From positions 30,170,373-30,234,372 of the forward strand of contig NC_067114.1 of NCBI RefSeq assembly GCF_021347895.1: 64,000 bases of DNA. Reading direction: 5' to 3'. The stretch's first letter is position 1, and each line of letters starts with the position of its first letter. Below, in pieces: positions 35,884 through 47,034 of this stretch. Made by a program: the position numbers and the translations under genes. Under the pieces are notes generated by a model that was not told the origin of the DNA, did not search any database, and saw nothing but the letters and a program-made list of their open reading frames with translations. This stretch comes from Acanthochromis polyacanthus. Lineage: Eukaryota; Chordata; Actinopteri; Pomacentridae.

Positions 35884-38735
35884 TTCTGCTCTTACACTAT
35901 TGTGAATGATGGTGTTGTAGCATCTTATCTGCTGTAAGTGGACTTCTTTGGGTAAGTTGTCACAGATAGAACTATCTGAAGGAGAAACATCTAAATAAGA
36001 GGGATTAGACACATCTGGACCTTTTCCACACCTGCTCTGTAGCATGTAACTGATCCATACAGTGTTTATGTGCACGGCTAACACACGTTAAACAATCTAT
36101 CTGCAAGAAGATGCACCGTATGCAGCTCATCCTTCTGCAATTTACACAAGATGTAGAATATCTGAGAGTCAAGGTTCCTCATGATGCAAAAGGGCCGGTT
36201 TTATTGACTTCTAATGACTGTAATATGTCAAATATATGGATCGTTTAAGGAGATGGTCAGGTAGCAAGGTGACAAGACAATAAAAGTTTTACTTCTGTTC
36301 CCACTACAGAGGCCTTTAGGGTCACTGAGGTACATGAGTGCAGAGCATCATTTCTTTGTTAAATATGCTGCATGTGATGTGAAAATATCTGACCTATAGC
36401 TGACTATTTTAATTCTCTTGTTGTTATTCTTCTTGTTAGTCATTCTGGTGTGTTTGGAGGCTGACTGGCTCCTCTGCACAGCTGCTGAGTGTAATTTTAG
36501 TCCCACCGGTGGCTTGAAATGCTTGAAATCACATAAACTGCTGTTGAATGCTGCATTTCTTATGGTGGAAATATAACATGAAACATACTCTGAACAGGAA
36601 GTATTCTATAGCAGTTAAAGAAAAGTGGAACCAAACTGGCCAGCAGCATTTTGCCTTTATGTTCCTCTGATGAGGCTCACATCAGCACACCAGCAGCCAG
36701 CTGCAGGTCAGATTACTGGAAAATAACCAGCAGCCCAGTACTGATAAATAATAGAATCCCACTGTCACTGTGCTGTAAGAAATCTGCTCCATTTCTGATC
36801 ATCAGCTGCTATAAACCATCATATCGCCGTGCCATGTTTTGAATTTTCACCAAACCAAAGCTGGATTCTCCTCCTTAATGCTTTGTAGTGATATGGGAGC
36901 AGAACTGGAGCAGGAAGTTAAAAGCCTGCTCAGCAGTTTCTCAGCTGGCGGTCAGGAGGGCAGGTTTTGTTTACACCAAGGTCTAAGTCTGTCCTAAAGC
37001 TGTGCAGCATCAGACTGAACATTTTGTCCGTTCCAGTCTCACAGACCAGACTGACTGTACAACATTCAGAATGTCTCACTGGATCCTACAGCAGTGAGAG
37101 GAACAAACTGTTCTTAAATGACAGTAGAACCACAACCTGACACCTCTGCTCTAAATTAGAAAGACACGTTTGCAGATGTTTGTGAACTGGTTTCATCCAG
37201 CCCCCTCAGTACAGCCTAGATTCAGTGACAGTCAGCAGTGGCCTGGAGCTGACCCCTGCGGTGGACGGCTCGTCTGTGTGTCCGTCTGGCTGTGGGAGCG
37301 GAGATATCGCTGCCGTGCCCCCGGGTTACAGTGCCCTGAACTCGGCCTTATGACTAAGTGGCCCGGGGGCTCCGGAGGTCTGGGAATGTCCGAGGGAGCG
37401 GAGGGTCCAGCAACCTTGTGGGGTCAAGGGAGGCCAGGAGTAGTGGGGGTAGGTGTGGTGTGTGTGAGGGAGGGGGGTAACCACGGGTCAGCCTCTGACT
37501 TCAGAGCCAGTGGACCTCATCGGTCAGAAAAACGTGCCCCCTGTTTGAACCCTCCGTGTCCGCAGCTTGGCTATTCCGCTGTCCCTGCATGGCCATCGAT
37601 TTCTCCTCCTTCTCTCTCCCTGTTCTTACCTTCTCTCTGATACTCGCCGCTTGTATTTCTGTCATTTGTTTCTCTTACTTTCCGCATCACGCCGCGGCCC
37701 CGTCCCCCTCCACCTGAACGGCCTCCCTCTTATTTTTAATCCCTGGAAGATTGATTTCTGAAGAGGTCAAACAGAAGTGAGTGCGCTTCCTCAGGCCGCC
37801 CTCACCGGTCGGCTGAGCAGATCCCAGAGGCCTGAGCGCGCACGGCGAGCGGCGATCGTTCGCAGTTCATTTGGAAAACCTCGCAGATCGTTTGTTTTCG
37901 AGGTAAATTGTTTTGGAGCGCAACCGAGAGAGTATCCATTAACCAGCGCTCCCCCCAGTTCTTTTAATTTTTCTTTCTCGCCCTCCCTCCTCCCCCTGCA
38001 TCCTTCTCTCCAATTGAACGTGGTATTATTCATATTCCCACCGCTGTCTCTGAAGCGTGTTTGCACCTGGCGAACAAAACACACACGCGCAGTACCTCAT
38101 TAAAAGCTATAGGCCTTAACCACAGCAACACAGCCAAGACAAAATGCATAATAAGCTCCGGGTGAACCAGGAATTACTCACTTGGGCCTTTCTGTCATAC
38201 ATTAGCTGCAACATTTCTGGTTTTTTTTTCCAAGTTATGTGAGCCTGCATAGGTGCCCATTCTACCTTATAGTCCAGTAGCATCATATAAACTGAATAAA
38301 AACAAAAAAATGCCTTCAGATTAATTTAAAAAAAAAAAAAAAAGAAAAACTGCATGTGGACTGTAACGTATTCCTACAAATCCAGTGCGTCAAAGAGATT
38401 TTACGCACAACAACAGATGCTCAGGCCTCGTGAGTGGCAAACAAACGCAGAAGTGACACCGCGGCGGAAACAGTTGCACAAATTCAGAGAAAACAGCAAA
38501 CAAGCAACACACACACTCTCAAAAACACCCTCCTTCCAACACAAATACTCCACTCCAAAAGTCCCTGCTTTAAAAACCAAAGCCCCCACGGCCATAAGTG
38601 CCCCCTTCGCCTGACCTCGCCAAATGCGCAGGGGGCAATAAAACCATAAAAACGCCACGGAGCCATCAGACACGGAGAAACAAGCGAGCTAAAGATAGGA
38701 AAGCAGAGGCAGAATTAAATTCCCAGGCCTCTTAC

Positions 38736-39300
38736 CTTTGACGCCATCCCTTCCAGTAACCTCGGGGCCATCTTCTCCTGCGCTCTGAGGACTCTCACTG
38801 GTTTGTTGAAGTTTCTTTGGAGGGATTTTCTTCTTTCCAATGACGGAGAAAAAACTTTTTTTTCTCTTATGGTTGGATACTTGTGGGGTGTAAAAAATAG
38901 CTTGCTGATGGGTGGGGAGGGGAGGTGTGTATTAGTGTTTATGTGTGAGTGTGTGTGTGAGAGGGAGGGATGGAGGGGGAGGGGGGTGTCTTCCAAGACG
39001 TCTTCTTTTTCTCTTCCTGTGTCTGTCTCTCTCGGTTCCTCGCCCTCTCCCTCTCTCCTGGCAGAAGGTCTTGTGTGTGGCTGCCGGATGACAATAGAGA
39101 AGGAGAAGAAGTGTTTAAAGAAGAACAAGTGATTAATGATTTTTCTTGTATAATTCTCGCATTTTTCTTGAGGTGCCGTCCCCTCTGTCCTGTCCGCAAA
39201 ATAATGGCGCTGAACTTTTTTTTTTCTAGAAGGTTGGGTTGGGGGGGCATCCACACAAAAAATCTGCTCCCATTCACAGAAGCAGCAGAAGGCCTCGACT
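38736..39300 (-). other. candidate noncoding exon ending in a strong splice donor
   Basis: The minus strand has GTCAAAG|GTAAGAGG, a near-consensus donor with the exon end at 38736. The region upstream of it (to about 39300) has the longest unassigned ORF of the window (38715-39440), which runs through the donor and shows no domain, so I treat it as noncoding. It lies 3.8 kb downstream of the hoxb4a stop and could be an alternative hoxb3a first exon. Confidence 0.3.
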
Positions 39301-40960
39301 GATAAAGGAGGCTGAAAAAAAAGAATAAGGATTCCTCGGTGGATTTTATTGTGCGCAGTTGTCAACCCGCACGCTAATTCATTTATTTCAACTGGGACTG
39401 CTAGTGCTCTGGGGCTTTTGGGGTTATTGTGGAGGCACATGTGTGTGTGGATACTGTTTGGATGCTCAGATGTAGAACAATCGGTGTGTAGCGAAAATTA
39501 CAGCATTCGGACACAAATATTATCTTTATGTGAGGAGAGGTGCACACCGCCTGAGGCAGCGTGGATGTGCGTGGAGGAGGGGGGTGTTAAAGCTCACAGT
39601 ATTATGCTCTCCACAATATCAGAAATACATCTAGAAATATATATACGTGTCTCCTTTTCAACAGCTGGAAATAATGCGTAATCTGGCAAAGTGAGAAGAC
39701 GTCATGGAGCAGAGTGGTTGATGTTATAAGACAGAGAAATGGATTATTTCAATAACGACACACTTAAATGTGTGCAAATGCAATGCTCCATAGGCCCGTG
39801 TGTGCCATACACGAGGCTTTACGCGTTTTGGCGCAGTGTCTGTGCGCGTGAGCACACCTCGATGTAGAGTTTGATAGGAGGGCGGGTTTTTGTGCACTGG
39901 AGGAGCCTTTCATAAATAGGAAGAAAACAGATAAATGGGCAGAGGGAGTTTCTGTGGCAAGAGGCCCAGGGAGAAATCAACCAACAAGTAATAGGGAATC
40001 TTCTCTGGGCCGAGGAATACGAGCGGACCAATTTGGGGGGCACACTTTTTTTGTTTAAAGTTCATCGAGAGGAATGCTATTTTCTCGTTCTCCCCCTCTC
40101 TTGCTCTATATTTTCGATACCTGCTCTAAGAAAAGAAAATGAAAATTAATACGGGAGCCGCGTCTTACAAAAGAAGCCATTCGTCTTGTTGATTATCTAT
40201 TTGGTTGTCAGGGTTTGAGCTATGGCGCTGGCCCGCTCCCTTTTTGTAATATATAAAAAATAAAACACACATGCGCGCACAGCACCGGTCCAGAAAACAC
40301 CGATAGGAGGAGAGAGAGAGAAAAAAGTGTTGTGCAAAAATTACACTCATTAAAGCATTAAAAGACCACGAACCGAGAAACTATTTAATTTTTTTTCCTT
40401 CAGAACCAGCAGAAGAAGGCAGGGAGGGGGTCCTGTGCTCGGTGTCGGGCCGGTGCAGGCGCATCTGAGCAGCCGTTAAATTAACGGGAGAACAGGAGTG
40501 AAACGGAGGGACGGTTTGTGATTTAAAACGAGATTACAGGACGTAATGTACCAAGATCACTCACGGCCGGGACAGATTAATCATCGCGGGCTCTTGATTT
40601 CTCCAGACAGGTTGCTGCGCCTTTGTAGGCAAAAGCCAACACTGAAATTACGTTAAATCATTTATGTGCGCGTGGAAGCGGGTGTCTGTTTGCTTTAAAT
40701 ACATCCTGTTACCGAAAAACCAGAGCAGAGCAGAGAGAAGGAAACGCTGAGGAAAACAAACAAACCAAAAAAGAAACGGTGCTATTTAAAAATTAGACAT
40801 TTTAGAAAATAATGCAATAAAATCTGACGTTAAACATTTAATTTATGTATGAATTGTAAGACTATAGGACAGCATGTTTAGACATTTAATTATAGAAGAA
40901 GCTGAGCAGAACATTATTTTGAAAGAAGAAAAAAGAGCAGATAGAAAATGATACATTTTC
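39301..40960. other. intergenic, no gene seen
   Basis: AT-rich, with several TTTACGC-type and TAAT motifs. No ORF with recognisable domains is visible. Confidence 0.5.
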
Positions 40961-41602
40961 AGCCATTTATTTAAATTTCTATGAACTATTTACAAATAAT
41001 AGGAAGGGAGACAGTGAGGAGGCATGAGCAGAGAAAGGAGACAACAACACCAAACCATCATCAATAAGGAGAGAAACTCATCTTTGGAATGTAAATAAAA
41101 TAGCATCAATTAAAACACCTGCAGAATAAAATATCTAAAAAGTGGAGGAACAGAGAGAGATGATGAGGAGAAGGAAACAGAGGGGAGAAAGTAAAGTGTG
41201 CGCGCATTTAATGTGCGGAGAAAAGAGAAAAATAATAAAACCAACACAGTTCATGCAATAAGAGGCTCCTTATTTTTCTGAATGTTCCTTTCTAGAACAA
41301 TTGCTTATAATTAAATTACATTTTTTAACTTTCCACATACAAGAATACAAGAATTGTATTGCAGGTAATAATAATTATTATCATCATAACTCGTCACACA
41401 ATTTCAAAAAATATAAAAGCTCGAAAAGCTGTCACTTCATTAAACGAGCAAGAAAAAAGTAAGATGACCAAAAAATAAAAATATATATAAGTACAACTGA
41501 GGTAATAGGTAGTACATTGCAATAGTGCTGTGTTTATAATGTGTTCTCGGACTATCTGTACCAGTATTTTGGTGTGGTTATTAGTGTTAGGCAGCTTTAT
41601 AA

Positions 41603-41609
41603 ACCCTGT
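41603..41609 (-). promoter_or_regulatory. miR-10 7mer-m8 seed match
   Basis: The minus strand reads ACAGGGT, touching an AATAAA at 41609-41614. It lies about 0.9 kb after the hoxb4a stop codon. Confidence 0.4.
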
Positions 41610-41636
41610 TTATTAATTTTCTGTATTTTTATCTTC

Positions 41637-41643
41637 ACCCTGT
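41637..41643 (-). promoter_or_regulatory. miR-10 7mer-m8 seed match
   Basis: A second ACAGGGT on the minus strand, 34 bases from the first, a spacing at which neighbouring microRNA sites are known to cooperate. Confidence 0.4.
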
Positions 41644-41912
41644 TCCACTGCTTCCCTGTAAAACCACATCACAACATGAACAATCAACGGACCACAGAGA
41701 CGCTCCTCATCATTTTACAATCAACACTGAATTCAAAAATAACTAGAATTAAAATTTCAAAAGCTATATTTTGTCATTAAACAAAAACAGAAATAATTAT
41801 ACTTGAATCAGCGACGCAGCAGAAAAGTGTCCGCTGTGGTTTTGGATCAAACCGGAGGTTCTAGTAGATGTGAGAGAGGAGGAATACTGCTCTGGACTAA
41901 ACCACACTTCCA

Positions 41913-41918
41913 TTTATT
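41913..41918 (-). terminator. candidate proximal poly(A) signal of hoxb4a
   Basis: A minus-strand AATAAA lies 592 bases after the stop codon, followed by a GT-rich GTGTGGTTT element. Confidence 0.4.
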
Positions 41919-42509
41919 ACACGTGCGTGTGTATGGGGGGGTTAGTGGTTTGGAGATGGGGGAGGAAGGGGGAGTAGGGGGTGAGGGGTAACGGGCAGAG
42001 CCCCTTTGCTTTGTACCCGCAGAGTAAACATGACAAATGGGGCCCGAGTTTGGCATGATTAAAGATGAAAACGAGGATCCATCTTCTCCAAAAAAAGAGA
42101 GTCTTGGATAGAAAAAGAAAAGGAAAGAACCCACACACACGCGGGAACATTATCTTCAGCCGACCGTCAGAGAAGAGAGAGAGAGGAGTATAAAAAGACA
42201 GAAATGAAAGCAGGGTGAGAGAGAGGGTGCTGAAAGCCAGGAAGCCGCTTCGTTTTCAGTTCTTTCAGTCTCCTTCACCTACTCTTGTTCATTTCATATT
42301 TTCTGAATGAATCTCCCCTCCACCCCTCCCACCCAGAGCGTCATATTCTAGAGTAACATCAGGTCAGGGCCGCGTCTCCCCTCCACAGCAGGAAGCCGCT
42401 ATTCCGCTCCAAAGTGCAGGTTCCGGTGGTTACAGGCGTGTTTGCCCTTTCGGCGTTCAGTTTGGGAACCGGGGAGGGCAAACGTGAGACAGAGAGCCAC
42501 GGGACCGGG

Positions 42510-42814
42510 CTATAGGGGTCCAGAGGAGCGGGTCTGGGAGCCGCTCAGAGCCGGGGAGTTTGTGCTGCCGCCGCCGGCCCCGGAGCGGACCTTGGTGTTG
42601 GGCAGCTTGTGGTCCTTCTTCCATTTCATCCGCCGGTTCTGGAACCAGATCTTGATCTGCCGCTCCGACAGGCACAGCGTGTGCGCGATCTCCACCCTGC
42701 GCCTGCGCGTCAGGTACCGGTTGTAGTGGAACTCCTTCTCGAGCTCCAGAACCTGCTGGCGCGTGTACGCCGTCCGCGAGCGCTTCGGTTCGCCCCCCGT
42801 GTAGTTGGAGCTCA
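42510..42814 (-). CDS. hoxb4a: hoxb4a coding exon 2 (homeodomain)
   Basis: This exon encodes residues 158-258 of hoxb4a. The acceptor TTCTCCACAG precedes 42814 and supplies TG to complete a valine codon begun by the last G of exon 1. The homeodomain is residues 167-226, from [10 protein letters not shown] to [10 protein letters not shown], with helix 3 [13 protein letters not shown] intact and the Hox4-type [11 protein letters not shown] and [10 protein letters not shown]. The tail is short and serine/glycine-rich, ending SSGPL. hoxb4a is a nuclear DNA-binding regulator setting the r6/r7 hindbrain boundary and anterior trunk identity. The ORF extension upstream of the acceptor is intronic. 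Confidence 0.96.
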
Positions 42815-44311
42815 CTGTGGAGAACAACGGAGACACACGTGAACAAACACACAACATGATCACAACACAACAACAACAGTAATAATAATAATAATAATAA
42901 TGTGTAAATACGCTGCCTGGGCTATAAAATTAAATATTTCTAAATTACAACAATACAACATGGTGGCAGAAAAACAGCAGCTGCAGCATTATTAGTCCTC
43001 TAAAGGCTTGCAGGAGATAAATATGAGTTGTGTTACATTTCTTTATTGTGGCTCGTTTCAGAGGAGCACCGCTTCATGCACATAGAGCCTCAGTAAGAAC
43101 AAAAACAAGCATGCAGGAGGAGAATTAAAGCTGTGGGCACCGCGGCTGGACCTGCAGGACGTAAAATGGCCGTAACCTTGTGAGACCCTCTTTTGTCCGA
43201 ACTTTCACAAACACTCCTTTATTTTTCGCTCCGTTTTCTTTTCTGTTTTTTGACACTCCGTGCATTTCCAGACAGCACATGTCGTCAGGTGTCACTTGAG
43301 GCCCTGCGGCGGTGTGAATCCTCTCAGCCTGACGCTGGTGTCCAAATGTTGTGATGAGAACAAACCGGGGCTCTGAAGACTGAGAACCGGAGCTGGTCTG
43401 ACGCAGATCAGAAATAGAAATGCACCAAAACAGCAGCAGCGGCTCGGGCTGGTTTTCTCTTTTCCTTTTAGTGATCTTATGCACAGACTGAAAGCAGGGA
43501 GTGTGGCATTGTCTGTTGTACCAACTGGTTAGAATAAAGGTGGAGGTGGGGGTGCAGAGCTACACGACGGCACTGAATGGCGACTAGATAATGATTCAAC
43601 AAACCTGAAAACTAGCAGAGGACAGCAGAGCAGAGCTGCTGCAGCAGAGAGCCTTCTGACAGCTGGAATCACTCCGCCGAGAGCAAATAAAAGAAACGCT
43701 TTTCTTACCGACTGAACGCATTATGGTGACTTTGCAAAAGTGGCGTTTTGTCGCCGCCTGAACACGCGCTCCGGCTCTCCCAGTGCGCAGCAGGCAGCAG
43801 GCATGTTCCAGCATCACAGAGAAGCCATAACAGACCGGAGCTATTCGCTTTTACATTAGTGTTTTACGGCCTCCTCCATAAACATGAATATTTCAGCTGC
43901 CATAAAACTTTCCTTCCCCTGGAACAACGAGTGGGGAAGGAAGGCTCGACAGAGTAAAGTACACCGTTTATACAACCCGACCACTTAAAATCAAATTACC
44001 AAAGCATAAAAGCTAACTTATGGGCTCGGTCTGAGTTGTCATAAGGCGAGGAATTAGAGCAGACGAGCCGGAGATCGGACTTCAAGAGGCACCTCAGCGG
44101 AGAGGTGCAATAAAAATTTATGGAGGGTGTAATTATATTGGCCCTGCAAACAGACGGTCGTAAATCTTGACCCAAGGGCTACTCTCCTACTTCTAACGGA
44201 AAACAGAGCTGGGAAGCCGTAGATTGTGACGGTGGACACCTAGCTGACTGCACAAAGGCGCAGCGAGAGAGAGAGGGGGGAGAGAGAGAGAAGTTTGCAT
44301 GCAGCTCTTAC
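42815..44311 (-). other. hoxb4a: hoxb4a intron with probable enhancer
   Basis: A 1.5 kb intron between the donor ACATCG|GTAAGAG (44310-44311) and the acceptor at 42815-42816. The 5' third (about 43820-44180) is AT-rich with clustered HOX-type motifs: CCATAAAC, CCATAAAAC, AATTTATGG, GTAATTATATT and the posterior-HOX/CDX motif GTCGTAAA (about 44157). Hox4 introns of vertebrates are known to carry a mesodermal/neural enhancer with HOX sites, so this is a likely counterpart. An ATA/AAT microsatellite lies at 42880-42902. Confidence 0.7.
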
Positions 44312-44783
44312 CGATGTTTACATGGACTTTCTTCATCCACGGGTAGACTACCGGGTCCTTGCGGGTGCTCGTGGGGGAAGAAGTGCTTTGGCTGTGGGGC
44401 GTTTGGCCGCAGGACGGAGGCGGAGGCGGGCTCGGTGTCACCGAGTCGCAGCGGTGGCTCTGCTCCGGGACAGGGGTGGTCTGCAGCCCGGTCGGAGGGA
44501 CGGCGTGACCCCGGGGGGACATCACCACCGAGGCGGGCTGAGACGCGCGCTGGCACGGCGTGTAGGGCGGCTCGGCTCGCTGCTGGTGGTGGCTCTGGTG
44601 GTGTGGGTGGTGCTGGTGGTGGTGGTAGAGAGAGTCCGGCTGGAAGGCAGCAGGCTCCTGCCTCTGGGAGCTGTAGTAGTCCGGAGAGTGACTGGGCAGA
44701 TAGTCGCTCTGAGAGTATTCCTCACACGGTGGGAACTTCGGGTCCACATAGTTGGAGTTGATCAAATAGGAGCTCATGGCCAT
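44312..44783 (-). CDS. hoxb4a: hoxb4a coding exon 1 (N-terminus and hexapeptide)
   Basis: This exon encodes residues 1-157. The start is the ATG at 44781-44783, giving MAMSSYLINSNYVDPKFPPC, the conserved Hox4 N-terminus; a second ATG lies two codons on. It continues through EEYSQSDYLP, a histidine-rich stretch (54-66), a proline run near 117-123, and the PBX-binding motif VYPWMKK (146-152). The donor is phase 1 and matches the exon 2 acceptor, giving a 258-residue protein, close to the family's usual length. The Hox4 N-terminus and hexapeptide context VYPWM indicate group 4. HoxB is inferred from the hoxb3a and hoxb5a neighbours and mir-10c, and teleosts keep only hoxb4a. The exon sits in a CpG-rich block. 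Confidence 0.96.
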
Positions 44784-44945
44784 TAATTTCAGTCTTTTTG
44801 TGGAATTGCACCTACTCGGAAAATATATAACTAAAATTTATATCTCATCCCTTTACTCTTCGGTTATTCCTGTTCCGTTGAACCCTCCTACTTTTCTGTC
44901 AAGTGAACAAAGTTAAAAAGCCACGTGACAGCGGCTGGCCAATGG
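44784..44945 (-). promoter_or_regulatory. hoxb4a: hoxb4a proximal promoter
   Basis: A TATAAA lies at 44837-44842, 54 bases upstream of the ATG. An E-box CACGTG lies at 44922-44927 and a CCAAT box (plus-strand CCAAT at 44939-44943), 11 bases apart. Vertebrate HOXB4 promoters are known to use adjacent USF E-box and NF-Y CCAAT sites, so the pair fits. A GC-rich block with GGCGCGCC follows upstream. Confidence 0.6.
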
Positions 44946-46268
44946 CGCGCCTCCAGGACGAACCCCGGATAAGGAAATGGGATTAAGCATATACACGGCC
45001 CCCGCACGCGCATCATCATATGGCCTCAGTTTGTGGGCATTCACGGAGCTCCAGTACGTTCCCTCTCCCGCCCCGTCCCTCCCTGGATGTCTCCACGCCA
45101 CATGTCGACAGCCATAGGATCACAACAATAACAACACGCTGAAAACACATCCCGCTCCAAATGGAGACGTGCGCGCACACGGACACGCACACAAGCAGCA
45201 GAGTACAGTAAGCCACAGATGACAAGTCCTCCCTTATTGCAAACGAACCCTTTCCCCCTCTTACGCGTCTGGCTGGAACTTCAGATAGGAAAATAAAGAA
45301 AAAAGAGGCAGCAGAGAGAAAGCGCTCGGGGGGATTTGAAGTGGCGCCTGCACCACCCTCTGTGTGTATACTTGGGTGTGTGTAGGGACGTGCTTGCCAA
45401 AGCGCTTTTCTTTTTTCCTCCTCTTTTTTTAAATCGCTAATAACGGGAGTGGGAGAGTGGCCTGGCCGGCTGCTGCTCCGCCACCCAGCAGCTCCGTGTC
45501 AGAGATAAATCTGGCTTGTTTAGGATCGATAGAAAATTCATCAACTAATTCAGGTTACACGGCCTCCTAAATCACCGGCAGACCTTTGCATTAAGAACGA
45601 GAATTCAGCGCCGTTTCCCCCTTTTTAAAACCCCGCGTTGCTCCAACAGGCTCCCGTTTCACGTTCAGCTCCCCTCGCATAGTAATGCAGCTCCGCCAGG
45701 CTCTGCATGAATAAACAGGATTTATTTCCCTCCACTTTCTGATATTAACATCACTGGCATAGTAAGTCCACACCGTGCCTGCGTGAGGCTGCTTTTGCCC
45801 TTGAGCTGCGCGTTGCTGAGCACAGACCCACAGCTCTTTGTGTTGTTTTTCTTTCTGCTGAGGGGAATTCATGGATTCAACCATGACCTGCTCACACAAG
45901 CTGCTGCTCAGCTCAGACACTGATATGTGTGATACACTCTCACTTTCTGCTGCTGCCACTCTTATACTGTCATAAATGAATGCAAAACACCCACAGTTAA
46001 AGGATTTGAGCTGCACTACGCACAGAAAAGACGAACAAAGAGCACTTTATTATTATTCAATTATTATTTATGCAATAAATCTGCTCATTGTAATTCGAAC
46101 AGCATTAAAACAAGACAAAAAAGGTCATAAAAACTAATAAAACACGAAATATCAGAATAGAAAAGAATAGAATAGAATAGAACAGAGTGGTTGTTTTGTT
46201 CTGTGCACATTAAGGATGCTGTACATTTCTGGGCTGTTATCAGCAGGATTAAATGTTAAATGTGCCCT

Positions 46269-46302
<34 letters not shown>

Positions 46303-46819
46303 CCAAGATGATGGAGATATCTAAGCCCTTTGTTTCGAGAAAATTGACCGTCTCTAAATCGAAACCTTACCCCCGCCAACCCCCACGCACAGGCACAGCC
46401 TCCCCCCTCCTACGCCCTCCTAGATGAACAGTAAAGCCGACCGCATCATTTTTCAACCAGACAAATAATAAATAAAAAGAGTTCAATTCAACCTGGAGTT
46501 GGCCTTTAAAGCGGGGAGGCGGTTGGATGATCGAAAAAAACCGAAAGTACAAAACTTGGATTGAGTTTTCAGCACTTTAGGGAAGAAAAAGACAAACTGT
46601 GCGAATTCAACATCAAATAAGAAACATTAAAGCTCTAAAATAAAGACATTTTCTCCTTTATATTTACTATTGAAATGCATTTTATTTTAAATCTACTCTG
46701 TTCCATTTTCATCCATGAACGTGTTCAGACCTAACCTCTCCTTAATAAAGCCTCTCCACTCTGATACTAGCAGCTGAAGGCCTCCCTGTGTTTGGATCCA
46801 TCGCTGCCGTCGCGTATAA
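44946..46819. other. hoxb4a upstream region, no gene seen
   Basis: No coding sequence is visible. It has a CA microsatellite at 46270-46301, an AATAG pentanucleotide run near 46160-46183 and purine-rich patches. It lies between mir-10c and the hoxb4a promoter and would be traversed by a joint mir-10c/hoxb4a transcript. Confidence 0.5.
46270..46301. repeat. (CA)16 microsatellite
   Basis: A perfect 32-bp CA run. Confidence 0.95.
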
Positions 46820-46906
46820 ATCCACTATATACTCCCCTAGAAGCGAATTTGTGATTGTTTTAATGATTTTTACACAAATCCGGATCTACAGGGTAGATAT
46901 AGAAGA
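46820..46906 (-). ncRNA. mir10c: mir-10c microRNA precursor
   Basis: The minus strand at 46873-46895 carries the 23-nt miR-10c-type mature sequence, starting TACCCTGTAGATCCGGATTT. The star arm lies at 46830-46852 (starting ACAAATTCGCTTCTAGGGGA), and the two arms fold into a hairpin with a loop of about 20 bases and paired flanks TATAT/ATATA. miR-10c is told from miR-10a by the G in ATCCGGATT. miR-10 loads into Argonaute and represses mRNAs with ACAGGGT matches. Its place 2.1 kb upstream of hoxb4a is the standard one in vertebrate HoxB clusters, on the same strand. It is probably processed from a transcript shared with hoxb4a. Confidence 0.96.
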
Positions 46907-47013
46907 CATGGGCTCTCTGAGGGGCGGCTCCACACCGTCGATGGGCCTTTATTGCTTTCATAAACTCCCCGCCGCCGCCACACGGGGATATTTCCATCCG
47001 TCAGTGCTGCCTC

Positions 47014-47034
47014 TGACCGCTGACCTCCTCACCG
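47014..47034. promoter_or_regulatory. composite receptor half-site cluster
   Basis: TGACCG-C-TGACCT-CC-TCACCG holds three half-sites in the same orientation, spaced 1 and 2 bases, with the middle one perfect. It lies about 110 bp upstream of the mir-10c hairpin. Confidence 0.3.

Larger units (their letters stand above)
24351..38730. other. long intergenic stretch, no gene seen
   Basis: No coding exon with recognisable domains is visible. It contains microsatellites (25297-25334, 27685-27729, 32399-32444, 34315-34406), polypyrimidine and purine tracts (29375-29399, 29705-29825), scattered CpG-rich patches and minus-strand donor-like sites such as GGACACC|GTGAGT near 29673. Motifs of HOX/CDX type (CCATAAA, TTTACGCA) recur. 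Some patches are likely conserved enhancers, but this cannot be judged without an alignment. Confidence 0.5.
40966..42509 (-). other. hoxb4a: hoxb4a 3' flank and probable 3' UTR
   Basis: The stretch lies directly downstream of the hoxb4a stop codon and has no coding sequence. Minus-strand AATAAA signals lie at 41913-41918 (followed by a GTGTGGTTT downstream element), 41609-41614 and 40966-40971, giving three possible ends. Two miR-10 seed matches, at 41603-41609 and 41637-41643, lie only in the longer forms. Confidence 0.5.

Noticed and set aside
36367..36383. TGACCT-ATAGC-TGACTA, spaced as a DR5
   Set aside because: The second half-site has two mismatches at conserved positions, too weak to annotate.
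37170..37640. A 156-codon plus-strand ORF in a GC-rich patch
   Set aside because: No recognisable domain and no neighbouring exon signals.
38715..39440. A 241-codon minus-strand ORF, the longest one not assigned to a Hox exon
   Set aside because: No recognisable domain, low-complexity His/Ser/Thr and Arg/Glu stretches that follow from base composition, and it runs through a consensus splice donor. Treated as noncoding.
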